From Suillus spraguei (taxonomy: Eukaryota; Basidiomycota; Agaricomycetes; Boletales; Suillaceae), in assembly GCA_016800925.1 (NCBI GenBank), contig JABCPU010000101.1:62001-126000 (forward strand): 64,000 nucleotides of DNA, read 5' to 3'. The translations under genes and the position numbers were made by a program. The notes below the pieces were generated by a model, which was given only the letters and a program-made list of their open reading frames with translations, had not been told where the DNA came from and made no database searches. Positions 12,177 to 23,867 of the stretch are shown one piece after another (positions within the stretch are counted from its first letter, which is position 1; every line of letters begins with the position of its first letter).

Positions 12177-12680
12177 TTAGACGATTTTAAACTGTGGAGA
12201 AGCATTTCCAGAGTCACCGAATACTGAAAAACATGCGTGAGAAATGTACCCAACCAAATAACAAGCGATACATACAGACAACGATAGCATCGTTGCGAAC
12301 GGTGGCGTTTGCAGGAACATTAATTGTAACTTGACCATCGGTGATGGCGAAATCCACAGCAAGGGGATGTTCTAGATTGTATTTCAACAACAGCACTCAG
12401 GACATGGAAACAAAATGAACATACGGATGTCCAGGTTCTCGGAATTGTTTTCCATGTATCCCAACAACAGGAGACCAGTAGAATTCCGTTTCTCCGCAGG
12501 GATGTTAGAGGTCACCCAGGTCACGGTCTGTGTGGAATTACGAGGCCAAGTTGTAAGCTGACTGGGGCAGAGGATGGTAGGGCTCCAGGCGAGCATCTCA
12601 ACGGAATGGACGGGTGCAGCGGTAGCAGATGCCAATAAGAAGGCAGAAAGAGTAGAAAACATTGTGACAGTGCCGAACAT
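12177..12680 (-). CDS. Small secreted Kre9/Knh1-like protein
   Basis: Three exons encode about 125-130 residues. A signal peptide (MFSTLSAFLLASATAAPVHS) starts either at 12680 or at the second ATG, 12662. The mature part has one fold-like block: TVTWVTSNIPAEKRNSTG, LLLLGYMENNSENLD, HPLAVDFAITDGQVTINVP, and the closing VVLFGDSGNASPQFKIV after the last intron. This pattern (W-x-x-N-x-P, PLA-x-x-F, VLFGDSGN-x-S-x-x-F) defines the Ser/Thr-rich GPI/Kre9-Knh1 N-terminal domain of fungal cell-wall proteins; here the domain stands alone without a GPI anchor. N-glycosylation sequons are frequent. Role unknown; probably extracellular or wall-associated. A homologue sits at 29953 and a decayed copy directly to the right. 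Confidence 0.75.
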
Positions 12681-13499
12681 ACTGAATTCTGAGTTGATTG
12701 AAGTCGTGAAAAGGAGTGGTATGTGCTGGGTGGGCGGTCGGCCTGATTTTAAGGCTTGTCTTTAAATTTTAATGCGTCTATAAAGGAAAACGGCGGGAAG
12801 AATGGGCAGGAGGATTAATAATTGAACTCGAGGCAGGGTATTTATATATGCGCCGAGAGGCTTGGCTCTATTTGCTATAGGGCCACCGTGTGGGTCCGAA
12901 TATTGAAACATATGGTCGAAGACGTAAGGGTGATCTTGTTAAGAAGCCAGATGGCAACAAGATCACTGCAGGCAGGATGCTTGGGCTCTAAGGAGGGACT
13001 GATCATTCTTCAAAGCACTCCATACAAAAAAACGGCATCTATGGTACTACGAATTCGTAACCCTGAGCCTCTCGAATGAGCCAGCTTGGCGGCCACTAGT
13101 GGCCGCGTTGATCAAAATCCCGTAAGCAGGGCCCAGGCTAAATAGAAGGAAGATAATCGTTCCACTCACTGGCACAACTCCATTCGCCTGTGGATGTGAG
13201 TCTTGTATGCTTGTAATACATTCTTCACAGTGAAACAAATATCAAAAAGTGATCCATGTCTGACACCGGACACCGGATTTTGTACACTTCGCCCGACGGA
13301 ATAGCTATCCTTCGGGGACACGTCGGCTTTCCCCATTCCATCACGATTCGACGCACTAATTCGCCGCGCTACTTAAGACCGGGCACGCGCTGCTCATAAC
13401 AAGGTCACGTGTGTTCCACATGATTTGGTCAGTTAGTAAGTTACACAGTAAGTATTCGCCTACCCTTGGCGCTCTTTCTGTTGTTTTTACAAGTTTGTA
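12681..13499. other. Intergenic region upstream of the Kre9-like gene
   Basis: No gene. It contains the left member of the tandem duplication up to about 12850 and an 18-bp perfect palindrome at 13089-13106. Confidence 0.4.
13089..13106. repeat. Perfect 18-bp palindrome
   Basis: The bases GCGGCCACTAGTGGCCGC read identically on both strands. No flanking repeat or gene explains it. It could be a dimeric regulator site or chance. Confidence 0.5.
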
Positions 13500-14040
13500 A
13501 CTGGCGTAAAGTGCAAGTCTATATCCATCTTCACTTTAAGTCCATATATGTTCATCCTGGGAGATGAGCTTTAGGCACCAGTTTAAATGATGAAACCGGG
13601 AGAAGTATTTCCAGAATCACTAACCACTAGAAGCGCATGTAAGGAATGCACTTGGCCAAATGACAAGCAACGCATAGATAACGTTGTCCATCATGTCATC
13701 AGAGATAGAGATCTAGCTGTTGATTATGAGGAAATACACAGCAAAGAGGTTGTCTGGTTGGCTTACAACAACAGTATTTTCGGGAAGAACTGATCTTAGG
13801 CCTCCAGACAAATAACTCAACGAGTTGGACAGATGCAGCAGCATCAAAAAGAAAAACATCAGAAAGTTGCAGCAAGATAAAAACCGTCGTGGTGCAAAAC
13901 ATACTGAATTCTAAAAGTTGTGAAAACGAGCGAGGCTGGGTGGGTTGGTGGCCTGGTCTTGTCACGCCGGTACAGAAGATCAGACGATCAAGTAATAAAA
14001 CTTGAACTTCAGGCAAAGAATTTATACTGACATACCAACT
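13500..14040 (-). pseudogene. Decayed tandem copy of the Kre9-like gene
   Basis: The segment lines up at DNA level with about 12030-12850: the flank with AAGTCCAT and CATCCTGGGA, the last exon (GAGAAGTATTTCCAGAATCAC against GAGAAGCATTTCCAGAGTCAC), part of the middle exon (GAAATACACAGCAAAGAGG against GAAATCCACAGCAAGGGG), the signal-peptide end (AACATACTGAATTCT in both) and the promoter. Most of exon 1 is deleted and the frames are broken, so no protein of the family can be made. Confidence 0.72.
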
Positions 14041-14699
14041 GAGACGGTATTTGAAACTCACTTCCTATTCTCGATCGTACAGTGTTTTTGTTGGCAATGT
14101 CTGTATTCAAGTTTAACCATAGCCGTACATGCTAGCGTGACTGAAGACGTGAGAGAGATCTCCGAATTTAACGAAAACCCCCGCTGCAAGCAGGGTGAGC
14201 AGCAGACTACTTAACTCGGTTCACAATGTCAGCAAATTATTCATCGTGCAAAACCTCGCACCTATGGTACTGCACAATCGACAAAATCATGCATGATGAC
14301 GGGCTTTTCAGCACCGACTCCATTCGACGTATGTATTGACCCGTGAACCAACTTGGACTCGGACGCTGACTGTAGCACAAAATTTGACAATGGTCACATT
14401 ACATCACGTGTATTGCACGTGACATGTCACACCGTGTTTCATGCTCTTATTAATAATCTCACGAGTCGAACGACTACTACAGGGCTGGCCGCTATCAGCA
14501 ACTTGGTCGGTATCCGCGCGTCTTCTCGAGCTGTACATTCTTATTATTTGAACTTTGAAAAGACAGCCTCTTTACTGGGGCTGCAAACCTGCGGTTACTG
14601 GCTAATTCTTGCCTTTTCCAATCGAGAACTTCCACAGCTCACCATGATCATTGTTCTAACCCCAGTGCTTGTAGACACAGGAGCTTGCACCTTTACACG
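14041..14699. other. Upstream region of RIF1 copy A
   Basis: One open frame (14353-14703) has no family similarity. I looked here for a first exon bearing a PP1-docking motif like that of copy B and found none. Confidence 0.4.
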
Positions 14700-17600
14700 A
14701 TGACCGGAGAGCTGGTGCGAGTTGTCCAGGGTCATGCGACCCCCCTGCACGATACAACATATCTTACATCTCCTCTGGACTCCATCGTAAACTCCTTGGA
14801 GCCTAACTCCCTTCACTCCAATCATGACTTACTGGATGCATATAACACCTTCTCAAATAGAATCAGGGCTGAAGCTCAAGAGCTTCAGCAGAGCTCTGCT
14901 TTACTGCCCGCCTTGGAGTTCTTACGCATCAAGGCACATGCATTTAGTCAAGCTTTGAGGCGCGACATTGCCCTCGCACACATCGATCCATTTATACCGC
15001 CTCGCGTCTTTACTTCCGGGGAATCGCTATTGTCAGAGTCCCGGAAACCAACTGCTGATGTAGTCAAACATGCGGGAGATTTATCTGCCCTTTGCCAACA
15101 AGCCCTTTGCGCCCTGTCTGACGTTTTCAGATTCCATAATTTGTATTCATTGTTTTCCGGTACGCGAGTCATTCTGTGCATCCAGGACTAATTATCGACC
15201 TGAGGCTGCGTTAACCAGGTCCCGATATCTCGAGTCTTTTATCCGAAATTCTCAATATTACATGCTCTCGGCGACTGCCAGTCCTGAACAGCACGAAAGT
15301 GTTTTCTCTTGCATTGTGGATCCTGGGTTCTCAGCGCTTGCCGCAAAGTTTGTTGTCATCACGAGCATCAGACATAATTTCCGTCCTTCGCAGCACATTA
15401 GACACTCAACCTATTGGACAACAATTCGCTCAGCATGCAGAAGACGGCCTTAAGGTTTGAAAGCGACTTTCGATATGAATATCTGTTGACAAAATGCATA
15501 GGGTGTATGCTACCTTTTGGAATTCTACCCAACAGCGTTCTTCGTTCATGCGATTCAGCAGCTGCCTTTAGTCCTCTCGCATTTGCTGTGTAATTCGTAT
15601 GCCGTTCGCCTCCAAGCTGCGCTGGTTATGGGGAGAATAGCTCTCATTTTGCTGAACAGCTCACTTGACATTTCCCTTGATCACCGCAAAGTCATCTCAG
15701 ACTTCGTTCTGGACTTCCTCGATAAACAATTGGCCACAACAACTTCGACACAGATCCCGGAGCTTCATCGCATTTCCGAGGCAGCTATGGTTGTGGAGGA
15801 GGGGTCCGAACTTGCTGAGGGACCCGTTTGGCTTTTGTCAATGATGTCTTCCCTCGTCATCCTCTCCGATCACTATTTATTTTCTCACTCCAACACATTC
15901 AAATTTTTGATGTGGCCTGCTTTACTGGGCTTTACACATGTGAGATCGATGATTCGGGGGTTGGCTCAACGCCTCTGGTCATGCCTTGCTATCGCCTTCA
16001 CAAGGATACCTGAAGAAGACGTACGAACAAAAGAAGCTGTCTTTCTCTACCTTAATCGAAGAACTCGAAGTGACGTAGGAATCGCAGTTGTTACAATGCT
16101 CCTGAATAAGTCAGCCGCGCCACCATCGTCCTCATCTGAGCAAACTACATCCTTTGACGCGGTATCTAGAGCCCTCAGCCTTGTGCACGACATGGTACAC
16201 GATTCCGATGAACGCATCTCCTCTGATGGTCTTTCGCTTCTTCACACGCTGATGGGCGGAATGGGAGCCCCCGCGCCGTCCACTCCTGGCGTAACTACGA
16301 ATTCATCCACATTACCCACGTCGTTATTTGACGGCAGCTTACTCGCTGACAAACAGTATCGATCTACAATACGATCAATACATCACTCTTTACTTGCAGA
16401 GGTGCGACATCTCTCCGAAGCAGAAATTATTCGCCACCGAACACGTCTGCATTCTACGTGGGTATACCTGGCTCAGTCACGGATTTTATACGAAAGTTGC
16501 TTGCCAGTTCGTACTTTCATGCGTGCACACGGTTATCGACTGAATATTGGCCTGTAGCTGGAATTGATCGAAATCTGGCAGTCTCTGCTCTTAGCAGAGT
16601 CACAGTTGACCCAAGCATTTCATCACCTCGCTATTTCGGCAGATATTGCGGAAGAATCAGCACTTATCGTCGCTGACTTTATCCCACAGAACCCAGAGGA
16701 TTCTGAGGAATCAGGTTCCACGCCATTGATAGCGGCTCAAGTTCGTGCACTGGCAGCTATCGCACAACTATGGACTGTGATGAAAAATGCCTTCACTTCA
16801 AAATGCATATCCACTGCCGCGAAGACCATCCTGACGAATTTGTTAAAGCACGATTTTTGTCTCAGTGACAAGAGCATCTTGGATCAGTGGAGCAAGCTCT
16901 GCGCCGACCTCGTTGTCGTCGCCATGCCTTTGTGGACACAAGAGCTCTTGGCTATGAGCTCCACGCAAATGTCAGAAACTATCAGGCGACAATTATGGTC
17001 ACTCGTGGCGCAGTCATTGATTTCACAGTCCGAAATATCTTGTTGGCCGGACATAGTGAAACTTCTCGTCGTTCCTTTGAGGTATTTACCTGCATTGTCA
17101 GCCTGGGATGATATTGACAATCTTTTTAGGTCATGGACTATGTCTGACGTGGAGTTAGATATCTGGAACTCGTTGCTGCAAAAGACTCTCACTTCTGCAA
17201 GTCAGGCTTCTACAGAATTATCGACTGTCATCAATGCTATCGCTCAGGCTGTGCTACCAGTCGCATACGTGGACCGGTAAGAACTAAGCATGAGATACAG
17301 AGTCACTCAACTTATTTGCTACATAGCATGATATTTCTGCAAATCCCTTTGTCACACCTCTTGTCTTGTTTCATTTCTGATGCAGGCTTGTGTCCTCCGG
17401 ATTCGTTATTAGGCATCGTGAACTCTGTTTTGCAGGGCACTTATAAGACTAGTGCGGAGTTGATGAACGGCTCTCTGCAACTTCTTCACAGCATCCAAAC
17501 AACCATCGTGGTCTCCTCACCAAGTCGTGTGTTATATATCCTCGAGTTACTTCGGGCAGGACTACAAATATGGATCGAAGATAAAGAGGAGGCGTTAACG

Positions 17601-19200
17601 GAGAATGAGTTCAATCTTGTGGTCCGTCAAGTTCCTGTTCGTCAAGCGACTTACTGACTTTGCATAGATCATGCCATTATATTCGGACACGCTCGCTGTT
17701 CTGGAACGGCATCCCCTTAGCCTCAACTTTCTGAATTCAGTAGAATTCTTTTTGGCTGCCGGGTTTTCGCGCATAATCGCACCAGCCCTTGCACCGCTTG
17801 CATTTGAAAAGTTCTGGAGGGCAACATATCATGGGCAACATCAATTCTCTTCGGGCATCCCTGCTGGCGTAATGTCAGTGTTGAAGGCGTTCACTACAGT
17901 ATACGGAGGTGACTTATTGGCCGGCTTCTCGTTGGACTCACAATCAACAGTACGCTATACGCGTCACCTTTGTGGCCAGTCTCTGATCATTTAACTAGAC
18001 AAGCTCCGGCTTTCCATCTTCCCCTATCAGAGGAAATCAGTCGACCGCAAAACACCTTTCCCCTGCTCTTTTCGATGATACGCATTGCGTAGAACACACC
18101 TTTGGCAGCGCAACTCCACGCAGTGTATCTGTGTCACCTTCTCACAGTGTATCTACAGTACTTTTGTATGAACCTGCATCACCGTCTCAAGGCAACCTGC
18201 TCCACAACCCACAGAACAACCCGAGCAACGCTGATGAAATTCCTGTATCAAATATCCCTGATTCCCGTCAGGGTGGGATAATCTCGTTGAATGAACAGTC
18301 ATTTTCATCGCGCTCTTCTCGATTGACCAAGTTCACGCATCAAACTGGCCAAGGGTCAAAAAGAAGCCATGAATATCAAGGTCTTTAGAATCAACTTGAC
18401 CCCTTTGTATTTTGAACAACTCTTTGTTAGATACCACGCCACAAAAACGACGCCGAACGATCTCAGGAACGCAGAAATCTTACCTGTCCCGCTTTATATC
18501 AGAACCTACCACAAGTCGACTTATGCCTCCAGTCCCCATTACTCGACCATACTCTGCTCCTGCTGAACAGAGCAAGAGGGTGTTTGATGGCATTGTGCTC
18601 CCTACCTTGCGTCAGGTTATTGCCGCGGAGAGGAGTTTTAAGCTGTCAACAAGAAGTTCAGCTGAGACGTTCAAATTCAACCAGTCGCCCCGCTCAGTTC
18701 AGACACTCTCGGTTGCATCTGATGATTCTGATGATTATGATAGCTGGGAGATTCGTTGTCATGAGATATCAGGTACGTCATCACTATACATCTCTTGTCT
18801 GCACTGACATGATTACAGAAATGGAGGTTGACAATTCCCTTGCCGAAGTTCCTGGGGACTCTCTAATCGAGAGTAGCAGTATTTCGCAAGAAGGTAGGAT
18901 ATCTTCGCCCGCATTGTTTAAGTTGTTTAAGTCCTGGGAACCATGGAATAAGCAGCACCGACGCAGCAGCGCTCTAAATCACAAGAAGCCGGTCAACATG
19001 TCGCTCAATATCCTACACTGTTGAGGCGCTCAAATACTGGCTCTAGTCACCTGGATGCATTGCGCGAGGCGTACGCCGCAGTTGCTAGTGGAGGTTCTCA
19101 GATACCTGTACATGAACTGGTTCAAGCTACCAGGCTCGTCCACCAGATCGGTGCGGCCCTTTCTGAACAGATGAATAAGAAGTTTGGAGGTTCTTCATGA
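14700..19200 (+). CDS. RIF1: RIF1 homologue, copy A (Rap1-interacting factor 1, N-terminal HEAT domain)
   Basis: RIF1 acts in telomere control, replication timing and DNA-break repair through a long HEAT-type repeat domain. The exons join in frame from the ATG at 14700 to a TGA at 19200, about 1,300 residues. The order matches copy B: YLTSPLDSIVNSLE, DVFRFHNLYSLFSG, SLALWILGSQRLPQSLLSS, EDGLK then YLLEFYPTAFFVHAIQQLP, EGPVWLLSMMSSLVIL, VRSMIRGLAQRLWSCLA, LELIEIWQSLLLAESQL, SAWDDIDNLF, AFEKFWRATYHG. The C-terminal third is Ser-rich and basic and contains FDGIVLPTLRQVIAAERSF. The last exon carries a conserved block: LDALREAYAAVASGGSQIP then ELVQATRLVHQIGAALSEQM. No in-frame stop forces a break. 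The N-terminus starts abruptly; no RVxF or SILK motif is visible. Confidence 0.8.
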
Positions 19201-19639
19201 TGATGTCAGAAGATGGCTGCACAGTCAGGATGCCGGCCAAAAAGGGTACAAACGCTATCATTATTGCTCATTATTGGGACATGTACACGTGCACTATCAT
19301 TAACCATTTCCGTTTAACACGCCTTGACATGCAGTGCAGTCGCCCGAATTGAAGTAATAGTGAAGCCCGTTGACCAACTAATCAAATCTTTGAGCAAGAC
19401 AGCGCAAAGACTCGATACGCAGTATAACTACTGTGATATCGAATAACGATCTTCCGGCCGCAGTACGTCAATTAGAAAATGTCGTAACCAAACTCTGCGA
19501 CAAAACCAGTCAACTCACCTCCCAAGACACTCCGTAAAGCCCACCTCACAATAACAGCTAGAAGGGAACCATGAGTGCGCGATGCAACGCGCCTTCCTTC
19601 TGTACCGACTAGTGATCTATACCATATCAGTCAAATTCT
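19201..19639. other. 3' flank of RIF1 copy A
   Basis: No coding frame with support between the RIF1-A stop and the dead CFA synthase. Confidence 0.4.
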
Positions 19640-20480
19640 TCATGCTCCACCTACATACCATTTTCTGCAGAAGACCTCTATCTCTCTTCCTCTACTAGTA
19701 GGGCCATTTATTATGTTAGGATACTCCGCTTTAGTAGAGCTGGGACAATGACGCTTTCGAACCTGCTTACGAAGCGTCTTCGCCGTTCCCGGAGCGTTCG
19801 GGCATAGTGTGGACCCATTGGATATGGAGTCAACGGGAATACTGTAAACCATCATGTCAACGTAAAATCGGAGAGAACGCGTAGTCCACCTTACTCTATA
19901 GGTAGATGGTCTCGTGTATGAAACCCGATCAATGAGACCCAACTAAGTTGTTCGCCCATTTTTCGAATGAAATTGATTTCTGCGATGTATCGCTCGAAAC
20001 CTTCCAAAGGAGTGTTAGAGAAGAAGCCTCTGAATGGAAATACACACGAGCCTCCGGAATAGTAATGACCTGTACGGCTCCGGCCCTCCCTCGGGGTTCA
20101 ATGGTGAAGTCTGAACAAACTCCATAGCTAGTGTCTATTGCTGGGAAGTGTAAGAGCATCTACGGGGGGGCATGCTTGCGCGATGGCTATAGCCATAAAA
20201 TCCCAGCCGGACCCAATCTCCAGTACGCGTTGGCCGGAGGAGATCTTGCTTTTATCGATGACGCGTTTCAGCTTTCGGAGCTGCACTTCATACAGTGAAA
20301 CTTCCGATAGAGTACGGTAACAATCAGCCCCTGAGTCGTTCTTTGACTTTCAGATATGTTGTGTATTCAGAAGAGATGTTCTCCCCACCAAAAGACTTAT
20401 TAGCGCCAGAGACAAGGTCGCCATTAATATCGTCAAAGACGGCGCACAATATGATATGCTATGTCTTCGGCCGTCAGCCA
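19640..20480 (-). pseudogene. Decayed cyclopropane-fatty-acid-phospholipid synthase
   Basis: Read on the minus strand, the class I SAM-methyltransferase core is clear: QLRKLKRVIDKSKISSGQ, then RVLEIGSGWDFMAIAIAQ (SAM-binding glycine loop), then VQVITIPEAR, then the family hallmark GPHYARTLRERRRRFVSR followed by FESVIVPALLK and, one frame over, AEYPNII and REIEVFCRKW. Intact enzymes transfer a methyl group from SAM across a double bond of membrane lipids. Here there is at least one frameshift near 19735, stop codons between the conserved blocks, and no start. Pieces between the blocks are unrecognisable. It is a dead copy; the source gene is not in the window. Confidence 0.78.
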
Positions 20481-21139
20481 CAGGCAACGGCCATGAAAGT
20501 ACAAGAACATTACATTATATAAGTAATGAGCTGAAATATCGCATCCAGAGTTGAGCGTGTTAAGAAACTGAAAAGACGTGAGCTTTTGCGGAATTGTGAG
20601 AAATCACGATGCGGCAGACTCTGCGTTGACAGAATCGTCCGTAATACGCGGAAAAAAAATATCAATGCATTCTACTATTAACACACAGGTGTCTAACGGA
20701 TATGTTGTCCATAAGCCTAAAAATGAATGCTGAGAAGGAATAGGCGTTGTGTAAGTGGAAAACTTACAGCAGTCATCACCAGTCTATAACCAGAGGATAC
20801 AACTCAGATTGCACACACGCAAAGCCTACTGGATACATTTTTATATCTGAAAATATGAAGTTGCAATGATAAGTCAAGTGAAAACGGCTTACGCCAATGC
20901 TCTGGGCCAAAGTCAGTAAAATCATTTCATGATTGGTGCATCGATGGGCTCACCTAATCATCAATGTCATTGTCGGATCGAAATTAACACTGATGACCCT
21001 TTGCAAATGTTTTATCGATTACTGATCTGCGCTGGGCCTCTGGCAATATTACCGTACCTTCGAATGCCAAGAATTTCCTATCCCCTGCGAGGTCCAAAAT
21101 CTTGTAAACAGACGCAGCTGAAAACGATAAGATATATCA
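20481..21139. other. Non-coding; includes one copy of a short duplicated segment
   Basis: Bases at about 20930-21080 resemble 23385-23560 (shared GGATCGAAATTAACACTGAT / GGATCGGAATCGACACCGAT and CCTTCGAATGCC). No protein family was recognised in either copy. Confidence 0.45.
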
Positions 21140-21530
21140 GTTGTGTCCTATGCGCTGAATGATAGACTGAGCATGTTCCATATTTTCCTTGTCCTCGACT
21201 ATGCACCGCTTGTCCGATATATACATTGCATTGCACCTTTTCTGACTTGACTAGTATGTAGTAGCCTTCGCAGGTCGAGGAAAGAACTGATGGCAGTGGC
21301 AGCGTTGGCACGGGTGAACGGAACAATAGTAAATGAAATGATTTTGAATTTGTCGAGAGCTTTTGGGAGGGTCTGTGCGACGGTGATATCACGTCGTGTT
21401 GGCGCACCGAATAGAAGAGAGAGGTGATAAATATCAACGAAGAGTCGTTTCAAATACTGGCAGTAGACTCGAGACGAGGGTCGAATCGACCAACGAATGG
21501 TGAACAGTAGCCAATCATTGGCGATATGGT
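21140..21530 (-). pseudogene. Decayed fragment of RIF1, related to copy B
   Basis: The DNA lines up with about 24690-25050 of RIF1 copy B: TTTTCCTTGTCCTCGA, the arginine-rich stretch, GGCAATGGCAATG against GGCAGTGGCAGCG, GAGGGCTTTTGGGGGCG against GAGAGCTTTTGGGAGGG, and CGACGAATGGTGA against CAACGAATGGTGA. In protein the counterpart of FHSLLLRSPASTLPLPLV is FHLLLFRSPVPTLPLPSV. Frames are interrupted, and only the Ser/Pro-rich middle part is present. Confidence 0.75.
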
Positions 21531-23867
21531 CTTAAGACATGAAATGATTCCTGTGTGATAATAGCATAACAAGCTTGCCGGTGATGTTCGAGATATTCAA
21601 GTTGGAGATCCGAACGGCTGCCTAGGGCCAGGCTAGTGACCGGGCGAACATGATTCTTTCGCTGAGGATATGTATGTCCTCCGCCGAACGCAGAAATGTC
21701 GGCATTAAGAGGGCCACCTTTGAAACTGGCCTCAGCCCTTGACTATAACTGGTAGGTTGCTGCCAAGTAGTAAAATGCCGTGGGAAAGATACGGGCTGGT
21801 ACTAAGTACCGGATCCAGCAGTCGAACTTTAGGCTTCTAACAATATGATATTGTACCACGTTCAACCTGGTAGGCTTGTTGTCCCTTTGAATCGTTATGA
21901 ATCTAACCAGCGGCTGAACTCTGCCTTACCAGAGATTACATATTGTGAGGAGCGAAGTCTTGCTAGCTGGATGCTTACCTAGCGCTGACGGAGTCAACAC
22001 ATAATGCAAGCTATGACCTCATTGTAGCTACGTCGCTGATTGGAATAGATCCCTATATATGGGTGTACTTTACGCTAACCTCTCACCGCCCTCTCAATCA
22101 TACGCTCTTCCACGTCTGTTTAGTGTTGCCGTCGAAGTGACGGCGTTTCACCCGTATCGCAGCCTCACTAGTGACGAGGTGCGTGGCGTTCTATGTGTTG
22201 CGCTCCAATGACTACAGAAGCGTGGCATATGGCCTAAATGTCTTTTCCTCCAGTATTCACCACGTCAACTAGATATCTCGGGACTCTGAATGGGCTCGTC
22301 CGCAGTGATCATTGCAGGCGTTGCTGGAACCTGTCTCGGCAAGAGCAAATCATTATCAGATCGCACGCCCGTGTTCGGCGCTTTCTGTGATCATACTTTG
22401 GAGAGCCAGACCCACAAACTACCGAAGCAGCAAAATTAGCATTCCGAAGTCCTGTCAGAATATATCTGACACTGACGTGTAGGAGGCATCATGGGTATGC
22501 CGCACGACGCCCCTTACACGTCATTGTCATTTACAATCACATTGCTCATGGAAAAGGCTGGGATCTGTTGCCGCATGGAGTTCCACTATTGGGTATTGGA
22601 CATTTATTGACATTGCAATAGGACAGCCCATCAGAGTTGTTGCTACTATACCCGATTCGAGCTGAGTACTGCGAAAGCGTGCTGACAGATAGTTACTCAA
22701 AGAAGGCTATGGTATGCGTAGTCGTGTAGAACAACCATATCCAGAATACAACTTCCGCCACATTTTAAAATCGCGGCGGCTCTCGGTCAGACGTCACCAG
22801 ACTAGGATGAAGGATATCGAGAGACTCGTGCGTAATCTTTTGTTCTGTTGCAAAGTTCTCAGATGACCGTCATTCCAGATCCCTGAACTTCTAGCAGTTA
22901 CCTCCAACTATGTCTGTTCACATCTTGTCTTCCTCTTTCCCGATCATCCTTGCATTTGCGACTCAAAAATTCGACAAGCATCGCTGTTAATATATGGGAA
23001 ATACTGCAGGTAAGGGAGCACTGTGGCCCGTTTGTCTAAGTCTAGGTTGGCTTCAATGAAACCCGTCTACTGGACAGAAATGGCGATTTGTACCCGTAAT
23101 GCGAAGTCGGTCAATTAAAATGTCGTTTCCCCTTCCATGATTTATCAGAGGCACAAAAAAACGCCAATCAGATCCATAGGGAACGGATGGCCGCCACAGT
23201 CGTCTCTGAAACCTTGCTGCACGCAGTAGTTCCGCGTGTCCTTTAGCAGAAATTAACAGCACTATCTGCGACGAAGAGAAAAAACTGAGGATCACGGTCT
23301 TGGCTAAATAATGTTGATTGCATGCATAGATCTGGCCAACCTTGAGCTTTCGTTACTGGCATCGATCAAGATCTACGCATAGTTGCTGCATGATGAACCC
23401 CCCGAATCGTCGCTGTCTTCGTCGGATCGGAATCGACACCGATAGCTTGAATTTGCCGCTTGCAATTAATGATGGTCGGGGGCTTGATCATTTCATCTTA
23501 CTGCAACGGCCTTGCCAGGCAACGCCTTCGAATGCCGAGAATAATACCTGGACAGGGGCGATGGTCAGTCGATGGGGAACACACAGGCGACTGTCGATCG
23601 GGAACATCAGAAGCCCGTCAGTGCCCGCCACTGACGTTGAGCACAAGAAGTCACCAATGGTTCTTTCATATCAATCATCGAACTCTTGCGACTCGGAGTG
23701 TTATCATATCATACTTCATTTGATCTGCATTCTGATGTACAATTTCCTGTAATTACGCTAATGACAAACCCATGACAGCTACAATAAACACAGCGAGACA
23801 GTTAATGATACATATAACATGTATTAGACGAATATTGTTGGGATGCGTGCAGTGGATATAATGCAGG
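21531..23867. other. Relic region between RIF1 fragment and RIF1 copy B
   Basis: No intact gene. A TATATATGGG element near 22053 followed by a pyrimidine-rich stretch, and a later ATG at 22288 opening a hydrophobic start (MGSSAVIIAGVAGTCLG), look like the remains of a promoter and first exon of a membrane-anchored protein, but no downstream frame can be named. The right copy of the short duplicated segment lies at about 23385-23560. Confidence 0.35.

Noticed and set aside
14353..14703. 116-codon frame upstream of RIF1-A as its first exon
   Set aside because: No similarity to the RIF1-B N-terminus, no RVxF/SILK motif, and it stops before the RIF1 frame without a clear splice link.
18366..18420. 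Stop codons in RIF1 copy A suggesting a pseudogene
   Set aside because: They lie in an intron (GTCTTT..TTGTTAG); splicing gives EYQDTTPQKRRR and keeps frame. Similar stops near 15190, 16555 and 17995 are also intronic.
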